Shown here one piece after another: positions 1 to 6,905 of a stretch of 7,712 nucleotides of DNA; position 1 is the first letter of the stretch, and each line of letters starts with the position of its first letter. The position numbers and the translations under genes were made by a program. Origin of the DNA: Mucilaginibacter sp. (GTDB lineage Bacteria > Bacteroidota > Bacteroidia > Sphingobacteriales > Sphingobacteriaceae); assembly GCA_025934475.1 (NCBI GenBank), contig JAICXZ010000128.1:1-7712 (forward strand), read 5' to 3'. The notes beneath the pieces were generated by a model. It did no database searches. It had not been told where the DNA came from and was given only the letters and a program-made list of their open reading frames with translations.

Positions 1-1340
1 ACAAGTTCCGCGCAGTGGAGTCAATATTGGCGGTTACCGGGCTATGCGTCCCTATCCTGGCTGTATTGGCAATAAAAGAAACTACAGAAAATCCGGACAC
101 AAAGGCCTTGTTGAAGAAACTCAAGATCGCCTTTTACATTACCGGTGGTCTTGCATTAATATTGATCATCGCACCAGGCATCCTGCTTAATTTCCGCCCG
201 CACGAACAGGCATCGGGCATTGCAACCTTAGCACAAGCTATGAAAGGCGATAACGGCACGGCGAATGCTGTAGCAAGTGCTATCGTGAAAGACCGTCAAA
301 ATCTCGAATTTTGGGATGCGATACGTTCTTTCGTTTTCATAGCACTGGCTTTTGGAGCGCTATGGTTGTTTATCAAAGGCAAGATTAAAGCTCCCGTTTT
401 ATACGCTGCGTTCTTTGTATTGATACTTGCTGACTTGTGGCAGGTAGACAAACGTTACCTCAAAGAATCAAATTTTGCTGAAAAAGAGGATGCAGCGCAG
501 GTAGTGAAGCCGCGTGAGGTGGACCAATTTATACAGCGCGATACCGATCCGGATTTCCGCGTAGTTGACCTGACGCAAGCCCCTAAATACGACTTAACAA
601 CGCCATTTTTCCATAAAACACTCTGGGGTTACTCGGCTGCGCGTTTGAAACGTATCGAAGAAATATTTGACAACCAATTTTCGAAGAGCTTCAACCAGGA
701 CATCCTGGACATGTTTAACGTGAAATACATCATCAATCAGGATCCTAAAACAGGCAACCTTTCCATGGCTCGTAACCAGACCGCTTGTGGCCATGCCTGG
801 TTTGTGAAAGATGTTGAATTTGTAAAGAATGCTGATGAAGAAATGAAAGCTATCAGCGCTTTCTCGCCAAAAGAGAAAGTTATAGTTGATCAGCGATTCA
901 AGAGCTTGATAGAAGGCAAAAACACAGCAACCACACCGACTGATACCATCTATTTGTCGAGCTATTCGCCTGATCATATGGTATACAAGAGCAGCACCGG
1001 TGCCAATGCATTAGCCGTCTTTTCAGAAGTTTATTATGATAAGGGCTGGAAGATGTACGTTGATGGCAAAGAACAACCATATTTCCGAGCCGATTATATT
1101 TTACGTGCCGCTGTACTTCCGGTAGGTAATCACACCGTTGAGTTCAAATTCCACCCGGCATCATACTATACCGGCGAGGGCATTTCACTCGCCGGCTCAA
1201 TTCTGTTGGTACTTGCACTCGGCGGCGCGGCGTTTACCGGCTTAAGAAAAAAGGCTGGAGAAACTACTGCAAATGAAGAGCCCATTGAAGCCCATAAGGT
1301 GGTTGTGGACACAAAGAAACCGGTAAGTAAGAAAAAGTAA
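1..1340 (+). CDS. YfhO family membrane protein, C-terminal part (5' truncated)
   Basis: The reading frame is open through the left edge (first full codon at 3), so this is the C-terminal part of a longer protein; the GTG at 15 is an internal valine, not a start. Numbering residues from that codon, hydrophobic segments lie at about 3-20, 38-58, 103-121 and 126-142. A large soluble, probably extracytoplasmic region follows, then a last membrane helix at about 390-411 and a Lys-rich cytoplasmic tail ending KKPVSKKK. Recognisable family signatures are MFNVKYII (from 233) and the C-terminal block YYDKGWKMYVDGKE with VGNHTVEFKFHP. YfhO proteins are GT-C-like polytopic membrane proteins; the Bacillus subtilis member is linked to lipoteichoic acid glycosylation, but Bacteroidota lack that polymer, so the substrate here is unknown. 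A transfer of sugar from a lipid carrier to an exported acceptor is a reasonable inference. The family call is firm, the function is not. Confidence 0.88.
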   Translation, partial: KFRAVESILAVTGLCVPILAVLAIKETTENPDTKALLKKLKIAFYITGGLALILIIAPGILLNFRPHEQASGIATLAQAMKGDNGTANAVASAIVKDRQNLEFWDAIRSFVFIALAFGALWLFIKGKIKAPVLYAAFFVLILADLWQVDKRYLKESNFAEKEDAAQVVKPREVDQFIQRDTDPDFRVVDLTQAPKYDLTTPFFHKTLWGYSAARLKRIEEIFDNQFSKSFNQDILDMFNVKYIINQDPKTGNLSMARNQTACGHAWFVKDVEFVKNADEEMKAISAFSPKEKVIVDQRFKSLIEGKNTATTPTDTIYLSSYSPDHMVYKSSTGANALAVFSEVYYDKGWKMYVDGKEQPYFRADYILRAAVLPVGNHTVEFKFHPASYYTGEGISLAGSILLVLALGGAAFTGLRKKAGETTANEEPIEAHKVVVDTKKPVSKKK

Positions 1341-1363
1341 TTTAGATTTTTCGTTTTAATACG

Positions 1364-1400
1364 ATAGCGATGGGTTTAAAAACTCATCGCTATTTTTTTT
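1364..1400 (+). terminator. Rho-independent terminator after the YfhO gene
   Basis: Bases 1364-1377 (atagcgatgggttt) can pair with 1380-1393 (aaactcatcgctat) over 14 positions with one G-T wobble, although the innermost pairs must open to form a loop. Eight consecutive T residues (1393-1400) follow directly. It begins 24 bases after the YfhO stop codon. There is no matching A-rich stretch on the left side, so it should act mainly on rightward transcription. It would stop YfhO transcripts from running into the oppositely oriented glycosyltransferase genes. Confidence 0.9.
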
Positions 1401-1406
1401 GAACAC

Positions 1407-1442
1407 GATTTAGAGGATTTGAATGATCGGTATGATTTAATT
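1407..1442. repeat. 9-bp-periodic GAT tract in the convergent intergenic gap
   Basis: Four consecutive 9-bp units begin with GAT: GATTTAGAG (1407), GATTTGAAT (1416), GATCGGTAT (1425) and GATTTAATT (1434). They are degenerate beyond the first three bases. The tract fills the space between the YfhO terminator and the GT2 stop codon and runs into that stop (1441-1443). It may be a remnant of a dispersed intergenic repeat, but with one copy in the window this cannot be confirmed. Confidence 0.45.
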
Positions 1443-2193
1443 AATCGTTCGTCCTCTTATGCCTCACCCAATACCAGCCCAAATGGAAGGCTATCACGAA
1501 GTGATTAAATAAAGTGGGCATTAAACCATAGTATTGCCTCATAATCTTGAAGCGCTCCACCAGGCTCTGCCTATGGCGCTTTTTCGACATGCCGCCTACA
1601 AGGTATCTGGCGACATATTGATGGACGTTGACAATCTTTTTGGCCTTTTTAGCAGCCCTCAATATCCAGTCGATGTCTGCGCTCAGGTGATAGCGGCGAT
1701 CAAAGGGTCCGGTCAGGGAACGTTTAATGTAGATCGCCTGATGGCTTATGCTCATGCCATATTTAAAATCCCGCCAGGTAAAGTTTTCCGGTGCCTGATG
1801 CCGGCGCTGCCCAAGACTGCGACCGGATGCATCGATCATCTCGGTTTCGCCATAGTAGATATCGGCATCATTCGCGGTTGCGAAGACTTTAGCTACAGTA
1901 TCCGCCGCATAAATCTCATCACCCGAATTCATGAACAACACATAATCGCCCGCGGCAACGGTCAACCCTTTATTCATCGCATCATAGATACCTGCATCCT
2001 TTTCGCTGATGAACTTTCCCAGCCTATCCCGGTATTTTTTGATGACGTCCAACGTACCATCGGTAGACAGGCCATCAACGATGATATATTCGATATCAGG
2101 ATAAGTTTGTTCCAGCACCGAAAGCATCGTCCGCTCGATGTCGGCGATGTTATTGTAAACGATGGTTATGACGCTTAATTTAGGCTGAAACAT
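1441..2193 (-). CDS. Glycosyltransferase family 2 (GT-A fold, WcaE/WcaA-like)
   Basis: A 250-residue single-domain GT2 enzyme, expected to be cytoplasmic and to move a sugar from a nucleotide-sugar donor onto a glycan or lipid-linked acceptor. The N terminus LSVITIVYNN (6-15) is the first beta strand of the GT-A fold. IIVDGLSTDGT (37-47) holds the nucleotide-binding Asp40. SEKDAGIYDAMNKG (63-76) is the subfamily signature. FMNSGDE (87-93) takes the place of the DXD metal-binding motif, HQ sits at 151-152, and the catalytic-region acidic motif is ADIDW (172-176). No membrane helix is convincing. I chose the ATG at 2191-2193. The frame is open further upstream to an ATG at 2266-2268, but those 25 codons read through a palindromic repeat and lie before the conserved strand. 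It follows the GT4 gene on the same strand after 91 bp and is probably co-transcribed with it. Acceptor and donor are not predictable. Confidence 0.9.
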   Translation of the reverse strand: MFQPKLSVITIVYNNIADIERTMLSVLEQTYPDIEYIIVDGLSTDGTLDVIKKYRDRLGKFISEKDAGIYDAMNKGLTVAAGDYVLFMNSGDEIYAADTVAKVFATANDADIYYGETEMIDASGRSLGQRRHQAPENFTWRDFKYGMSISHQAIYIKRSLTGPFDRRYHLSADIDWILRAAKKAKKIVNVHQYVARYLVGGMSKKRHRQSLVERFKIMRQYYGLMPTLFNHFVIAFHLGWYWVRHKRTND

Positions 2194-2200
2194 GATATTA

Positions 2201-2293
2201 TTTCTCTGTATCCCTCTGTAAAAACCTCCGTGTCCTTTGTGGTTAAAAAATGAAAACACAGAGAGCACAAAGAATGCACAAAGTTCACGGAGT
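2201..2293 (-). repeat. 93-bp palindromic CACAGAG-rich intergenic element, copy 1
   Basis: Built from units with CACAGAG, CACAAAG, CACGGAG or TACAGAG cores, mostly 9 bp apart, on both strands around an A/T-rich centre (about 2242-2256). Inverted pairing: 2230-2241 with 2257-2268 (12 positions, one mismatch, two wobbles); alternatively 2226-2232 (CTCCGTG) with 2286-2292 (CACGGAG, exact). Read on the minus strand, it aligns along its whole length with the element at 6780-6872. The shared identical stretch cacagagagcacaaag lies at 2257-2272. It fills the GT4-GT2 gap and includes the last two codons and the stop of the GT4 gene. Confidence 0.8.
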
Positions 2294-3556
2294 GTTTAAT
2301 TGCATTATTTTGTTATAAAGATTAATATGCTTTCCCCCAATCACTCTTTCGGAAAAATCCTCCATTATTGTTTGTCTCGCCGCTTCATCAAGCTTTGCCC
2401 GATCAAGACAATTGATCACCCATTCCATACCATCAGCAAAGCTTTCTGACGAACGATACTCAGCCAGGTATCCATTCTGCTGGTGCTTCACCATATCTGG
2501 TATACCACCCGTTTTAAACGTTATCACCGGCGTCCCGCACGACAAGCTTTCCATCACGGTATAAGGTAAATTATCCTCCAGCGAAGGGATCAAAAAAGCA
2601 TCCGCAGCAGCATAACAAAGAGCCAAGCGTTGATCGTCACTTATTGTCCCGAAGAAACTTGTCTTAAAAGGGAATTCCGGCACATCTTCGGTATTTCGGT
2701 TACCAAAAACTACCAATTCAACGTCCTTTGCTTTTTCTCCCAGGCGTATCTTCAGCAATTCGAGACTTTCGAGCAAGTAACTTGTACCCTTATGCAGGTC
2801 TTTTCTCGAAGGCATAAAACCGCTTAGGAAAATGAATTTGTCAGTCGCAAACGCGGCTTTTTCTTTAGCCGTCTTTTTATCCATCGGTTTAAAAATCGAT
2901 GTCTCTAATGTGTTGGCAATCTGTTCAACAGGTTTACCCTTCATCAGGCTGCTTTCGCTTACCGATTTTTGCATCCAGGTACTTGGTGCGATGATAGAGA
3001 AATTCAGCTTATCATAAGCTTTTTTCTTTTGCAGCCATATTGTGTGCGAATAATCATTTGGAGAAGCATCTTTTAGTAACGGGCAATTACCACACTCATT
3101 TTTAAAATGATCACAGGTATAACGCACATGACAGCCGCCCGTGAAGGCATTGCTATCGTGAAAAGTCCATACGACAGGTTTATTTAACTTAGCGATCTCG
3201 GCAATATGCTTAGGGTCCAGGAACCCGTGATTGGCCCAGTGAAGGTGAATAATATCAGCTGCCTTTACGTCCGGATGCTTGATCACCGAACGCCCAAACC
3301 AGGCAAAGGAGAAAGGGGTTTTCAATGCTTTGAGGTAACGCTTGGCCCATATCCTTTCAAGGATAATCGTAGCAGCTGCCCATCCCTTTTGCAACAAATT
3401 TGTGTTGAATTCACCTATCTCGGGGTTTTTGCCGAATTTGTAGTGCACAATTACTTTTGATTCAATACCTTGGTTGTTCAATGCGCGGTTCAGCCTGATG
3501 CAGGCCCTGCCCGCTCCGCCGTTACCATCGTAGGTATTTAAATGCACTACTTTCAA
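2285..3556 (-). CDS. Glycosyltransferase family 4 (GT-B fold, WcaC-like), TTG start
   Basis: A 423-residue GT-B enzyme, expected to be cytoplasmic or peripheral on the inner membrane and to act in surface polysaccharide assembly. The N-terminal Rossmann domain starts VVHLNTYDGNGGAGRA (3-18), with the glycine loop at 11-16. HLHW is at 104-107. WTFHDSNAFTGGC (130-142) opens a cysteine cluster, C142, C148, C155 and C158, known in this GT4 subgroup. The C-terminal donor domain shows SGFMPSRKDLHKG (245-257), LVVFGN (281-286) and the subfamily form of the EX7E motif, PSLEDNLPYTVMES (324-337), followed by CGTPVITFKTGG. The start must be TTG at 3554-3556: an in-frame TGA lies two codons upstream and no Met codon occurs until residue 205, far past the conserved glycine loop. 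A promoter-like box sits just before it. Its last two codons and stop lie inside the palindromic element. It is divergent from the protease gene and upstream of the GT2 gene. Confidence 0.9.
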   Translation of the reverse strand: MKVVHLNTYDGNGGAGRACIRLNRALNNQGIESKVIVHYKFGKNPEIGEFNTNLLQKGWAAATIILERIWAKRYLKALKTPFSFAWFGRSVIKHPDVKAADIIHLHWANHGFLDPKHIAEIAKLNKPVVWTFHDSNAFTGGCHVRYTCDHFKNECGNCPLLKDASPNDYSHTIWLQKKKAYDKLNFSIIAPSTWMQKSVSESSLMKGKPVEQIANTLETSIFKPMDKKTAKEKAAFATDKFIFLSGFMPSRKDLHKGTSYLLESLELLKIRLGEKAKDVELVVFGNRNTEDVPEFPFKTSFFGTISDDQRLALCYAAADAFLIPSLEDNLPYTVMESLSCGTPVITFKTGGIPDMVKHQQNGYLAEYRSSESFADGMEWVINCLDRAKLDEAARQTIMEDFSERVIGGKHINLYNKIMQLNTP

Positions 3557-3563
3557 GATGCTT

Positions 3564-3593
3564 CAAAAATACATTTATTCGTAGCAAATCAAT
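3564..3593 (-). promoter_or_regulatory. Candidate Bacteroidota-type promoter for the glycosyltransferase genes
   Basis: On the minus strand TATTTTTG (3564-3571) matches the Bacteroidota -7 consensus TAnnTTTG exactly. ATTG (3590-3593), one base from the -33 consensus TTTG, lies 18 bp upstream, close to the usual spacing of about 19. The -7 box ends only 7 bp before the TTG start codon, so the transcript would have almost no leader. In A/T-rich DNA a chance match is possible. Confidence 0.45.
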
Positions 3594-3603
3594 TTTACGT
3601 GAT

Positions 3604-6600
3604 ATGAAAAAACTATACCCTATCCTCATCTTCATTTTTGTCTTTCATTCCCTGGCACGTGCTCAAAGCCAGGAGGTTTATTTTACATCATATCCAACGC
3701 TTACACCTGATGGCAAAACAGTGATCTTCAGCTATGAGGGCGACCTTTGGAGAGTAGACATCGGCTCCCCGGTAGCTTCACGGCTCACGGCCATGCAGGG
3801 CGAAGAAACCTCGCCACATGTATCACCCGATGGCAAATGGCTGGCATTTTCATCCAATCAATTCGGTAACAACGACGTTTATGTGATGCCGCTGGCTGGT
3901 GGCGAGATCAAACAGTTAACCTGGCATGACGCCAACGATCAGGTTGATTCCTGGAGCTGGGATTCTAAATCGATCTACTTTACGTCCAACCGCTACAACA
4001 GTTTTAGCGAATACAAGGTAAACATTGATGGCGGCACTCCGACCCGGCTATTCGGCAATTATTTTAACACCATACATGGCGTTGTGGAGTCACCAACCAC
4101 CGGCGAGCTTTTTTTCAGCAATACCTGGGAAAGCTATATCTTCCCTAACCGCAAGCATTACAAGGGCGCTTACAATCCGGATATTCAGTCGTACAACACA
4201 AAAACCAACGCTTATAAGCAATACACCAACTGGATCGGCAAGGATTTCTGGACCACGGTTGATGGCAAAGGCAATATCTATTTTGTGTCCGACGAAGGCA
4301 ACGGCGAATATAACCTCTACACTTTTGTCAATGGCAAGAAGACTGCCCTGACAGACTTTCCGACATCGATCAAAAGACCTTTTGTGAGCGCCAATGGCGA
4401 AAGGGTTGTTTTTGAAAAGGATTATCAAATATTCCTTTACGATGTAACATCCAAACAAACCGGGAAACTGAGCTTCAATATTTACCGCAATGATGTATTA
4501 CCCAAACAACAGGAATACGACGTGAAAGGTAAAGTTGAGGCTTTCGACGTTTCGCCGGACGGAAAAAAATTAGCTTTCATATCACGGGGCGAACTCTTTG
4601 TGAGCGATGTTGAAGGGAAGTTTGTCCGCCAGATCAATAAAGGCAACAGCGAAAGAGCGACAGAAGTAAAATGGCTTCCGGATAATCGTTCGCTGATCTT
4701 CAACCAAACTTTGGGCGGTTACTTCAACTGGTATACCATAGCAGCCGACGGTACGGGAACCGAGAAACAGATCACCAGCGATAAGCAAAATAATCGCCTT
4801 CTAAATGTTAATAAGGCGCACACCGAAGGCGTTTACTTAAGCGGTAGGCAGGAAATAAGATTGATCGATCTGAAAACGTTGACCAGCAAAACCATCGGTA
4901 GAGATGAAGTATGGGGATTTCAGAGCAGCGCGCCCTATATTTCGCCAAAAGGTGGATATGTGATGTACACCGCGCATCGCAATTTTGAGGAAGATATTTT
5001 TATATACAACATCAATACCGGTCAAACCCAAAACCTAACTAACAGTGGGGTGTCGGAATCGAATCCTTACTGGTCGCCGGATAGTAAGTACATTTATTTC
5101 TCCAGCTCGCGTATTCATCCCGACTATCCATTTGGCTCACAGGATTCGCATATCTATCGGTTGCCGCTTTATAAATTTGAGGACGAGTTTCGGATAGATA
5201 AGTTTAACGATCTGTTCAAAGAGGCAAAAAAAGATTCCACTGCCGATAAAGCAAAGGATAAAAAGCCGGCTGATAAAAAGGTTGAGCAGCCAGCGCTAAA
5301 ACCCGCTGAACGAACTATCGATACCGAATACCTGATGAAACGCCTGGAACGCATCAGCGGCTCATTTGGGATACAGCGTGCGCCGCTGGTTATACAGAAA
5401 GGTGATAAAACCCATGTTATTTACCTTTCGAACCAGGACGATGGTAAGTGGGGTATTTATCATACCACGATGCAGCCCTTTGAAGATAATAAAACCGAAC
5501 GCCTCAGCGGAGACTTCTTTGGCTACGATCTGGAAAGCGCGGGCGAAAAAAACTACATTTTGGCGGGTGGTAACCTGTATACATTAAATCTCGATAATAA
5601 TAAGCTGGATAAAATCGACGTTGGCTTAAAGTTTGATCGCAACCTAGCCGGCGAATTCAAACAAATGTACGATGAGGCCTGGGCCGGCCTGGAAGAGAAC
5701 TACTATGATGGTAATTTCCATGGAACCGATTGGAAAAAGATGCACGACCGATATGCAGCTTATCTGCCCTACCTCAATAACCGGGCTGACTTACGATTAT
5801 TGATTAACGATCTTTTGGGTGAATTAAATTCCTCGCACCAGGGGTTTTCGTCGAACGGTGGCGAAGAAAGCAAAACGCTGCATTATCGTACGATGGAACC
5901 CGGTCTTGTGTTTGAAGATAACGACCCTTATAAAGTAAAATCATTATTAAAAACCTCAGCCACCTACCGGTCTGGTGTCGACATTGAAGCAGGTGATCGT
6001 TTGAAAGCGATAAATGGAATGTCAGTCGATGAGAAGGTAGACCGCAATTATTATTTCACCAAACCATCACTCGATAGGGAAATGGAGCTCACCTTCGACC
6101 GGCAGGGTAAAACTGTAACTGTAAAACTTCATCCCGAATCAAGCGGCGATCTCTCAGGCAACCTTTACGATGACTGGATCGAGAACAACCGGAAAATGGT
6201 AACCGAAAAGAGTAAGGGACGCATAGCTTACATATACATGAAAAACATGGGCGGTGAGGCCCTGCAAAATTTCCTTGAGGATATGGTGGATGACGCTTAC
6301 AAGAAAGACGCGCTCATCCTCGATCTTCGCTATAATACTGGTGGCAATGTACATGACCCTGTGCTGCAATTCCTATCTCAGAAGCCGTATTTGCAATGGC
6401 AGTATCGTGGTGGTCAAAAAACACAGCAGCCGAACTTTGCGCCAGCAGCAAAACCGATCATCTTATTGGTCAACGAACAAACCCTGAGCGACGGCGAAAT
6501 GACTACCGCCGGTTTTAAGGCGCTGAAACTGGGCAAGGTCGTCGGTACTGAAACCTATCGCTGGATCATCTTTACAAGCGGCAAGGGGCTGGTTGATGGC

Positions 6601-6771
6601 TCTTTCTACCGCATACCGGCATGGGGCTGTTTTACGCTGGACGGTAATGATATCGAAAAAACCGGGGTAGCGCCGGATATTTATGTTAAAACAGGATTTG
6701 CCGATCGTCTTGAAGGTAAGGATCCACAATTGGATAAGGCAATTGACGAGATCATGAAAGATTTAAAATAA
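3604..6771 (+). CDS. Exported Tricorn-like S41 family peptidase
   Basis: A 1055-residue homologue of archaeal Tricorn protease (about 1070 residues), which cuts short peptides to smaller ones. A signal peptide (1-20; KK, hydrophobic core, then A18-R19-A20 before Q21; no lipobox Cys) points to the periplasm. TolB/PD40-type propeller repeats follow, e.g. SPDGKWLAFSSN and SPDGKKLAFIS, in two blades-sets (about 25-300 and 310-670). A Lys/Ala/Asp-rich low-complexity insert lies at about 540-572. The C1 helical domain (about 680-750) ends NSSHQG with S744 and H745. A PDZ domain spans about 755-850 (AGDRLKAINGMSV). The C2 domain carries LRYNTGGN (G914, oxyanion region), LSDGE (nucleophile S962, D963) and EKTGVAPDIYV (E1018). 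These match Tricorn S745, H746, G918, S965, D966 and E1023, so the enzyme should be active. ATG at 3604 is chosen because it opens the signal peptide. No Tricorn-interacting aminopeptidase gene is nearby. Residue equivalences are from memory of the family. Confidence 0.93.
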   Translation: MKKLYPILIFIFVFHSLARAQSQEVYFTSYPTLTPDGKTVIFSYEGDLWRVDIGSPVASRLTAMQGEETSPHVSPDGKWLAFSSNQFGNNDVYVMPLAGGEIKQLTWHDANDQVDSWSWDSKSIYFTSNRYNSFSEYKVNIDGGTPTRLFGNYFNTIHGVVESPTTGELFFSNTWESYIFPNRKHYKGAYNPDIQSYNTKTNAYKQYTNWIGKDFWTTVDGKGNIYFVSDEGNGEYNLYTFVNGKKTALTDFPTSIKRPFVSANGERVVFEKDYQIFLYDVTSKQTGKLSFNIYRNDVLPKQQEYDVKGKVEAFDVSPDGKKLAFISRGELFVSDVEGKFVRQINKGNSERATEVKWLPDNRSLIFNQTLGGYFNWYTIAADGTGTEKQITSDKQNNRLLNVNKAHTEGVYLSGRQEIRLIDLKTLTSKTIGRDEVWGFQSSAPYISPKGGYVMYTAHRNFEEDIFIYNINTGQTQNLTNSGVSESNPYWSPDSKYIYFSSSRIHPDYPFGSQDSHIYRLPLYKFEDEFRIDKFNDLFKEAKKDSTADKAKDKKPADKKVEQPALKPAERTIDTEYLMKRLERISGSFGIQRAPLVIQKGDKTHVIYLSNQDDGKWGIYHTTMQPFEDNKTERLSGDFFGYDLESAGEKNYILAGGNLYTLNLDNNKLDKIDVGLKFDRNLAGEFKQMYDEAWAGLEENYYDGNFHGTDWKKMHDRYAAYLPYLNNRADLRLLINDLLGELNSSHQGFSSNGGEESKTLHYRTMEPGLVFEDNDPYKVKSLLKTSATYRSGVDIEAGDRLKAINGMSVDEKVDRNYYFTKPSLDREMELTFDRQGKTVTVKLHPESSGDLSGNLYDDWIENNRKMVTEKSKGRIAYIYMKNMGGEALQNFLEDMVDDAYKKDALILDLRYNTGGNVHDPVLQFLSQKPYLQWQYRGGQKTQQPNFAPAAKPIILLVNEQTLSDGEMTTAGFKALKLGKVVGTETYRWIIFTSGKGLVDGSFYRIPAWGCFTLDGNDIEKTGVAPDIYVKTGFADRLEGKDPQLDKAIDEIMKDLK

Positions 6772-6779
6772 CGGGCAAA

Positions 6780-6872
6780 ACTCCGCGACCTCTGTGAATC
6801 TCTTTGTGCTCTCTGTGGTAAAAATTAAACCACAAAGGGCACAGAGATTTTTCACAGAGGAGCACAGAGACA
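6780..6872 (+). repeat. 93-bp palindromic CACAGAG-rich intergenic element, copy 2
   Basis: Forms a long near-perfect hairpin: 6789-6798 (CCTCTGTGAA) pairs exactly with 6851-6860 (TTCACAGAGG). After a small internal loop (2 and 3 bases), 6801-6819 pairs with 6829-6847 over 19 positions with one mismatch and two wobbles, closed by a 9-base A/T loop (6820-6828). Its plus strand aligns with the minus strand of the element at 2201-2293, including ACTCCG at the left end, ctttgtgctctctgtg (6802-6817) and CCACAAAGG. It starts 8 bases after the protease stop codon and ends 33 bases before the methyltransferase start. No T-run follows directly, so it is not a standard terminator. Confidence 0.85.
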
Positions 6873-6890
6873 TTCTCTTAATATTTTTCT

Positions 6891-6898
6891 TTTCTTTG
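6891..6898 (+). promoter_or_regulatory. Weak -7-like box before the methyltransferase
   Basis: TTTCTTTG is one base from the Bacteroidota -7 consensus TAnnTTTG and is followed by CACCCTA and then the ATG at 6906. No convincing -33 TTTG is visible about 19 bp upstream, where repeat sequence lies instead. If used, the leader would be only a few bases long. Confidence 0.3.
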
Positions 6899-6905
6899 CA
6901 CCCTA

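Noticed and set aside
15..17. GTG as the start codon of the YfhO-like gene
   Set aside because: The frame is open to the window edge and the downstream residues are mid-protein membrane helices of a longer family, so this is an internal Val codon.
1534..2178. A 214-codon open frame on the plus strand
   Set aside because: It lies wholly antisense to the GT2 gene, whose translation carries conserved family motifs; the plus-strand product shows no recognisable domain.
2194..2268. Longer GT2 protein starting at 2268
   Set aside because: The extra 25 codons translate the palindromic repeat and precede the conserved first strand of the GT-A fold.
4090..4458. A 122-codon minus-strand frame inside the protease gene
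   Set aside because: It is a shadow of the protease coding sequence, which has continuous propeller motifs across this stretch.
6780..6872. CRISPR array or intrinsic terminator
   Set aside because: The units are short, degenerate and inverted, without uniform repeats and spacers, and no cas genes are near; no T-run follows the hairpin directly.
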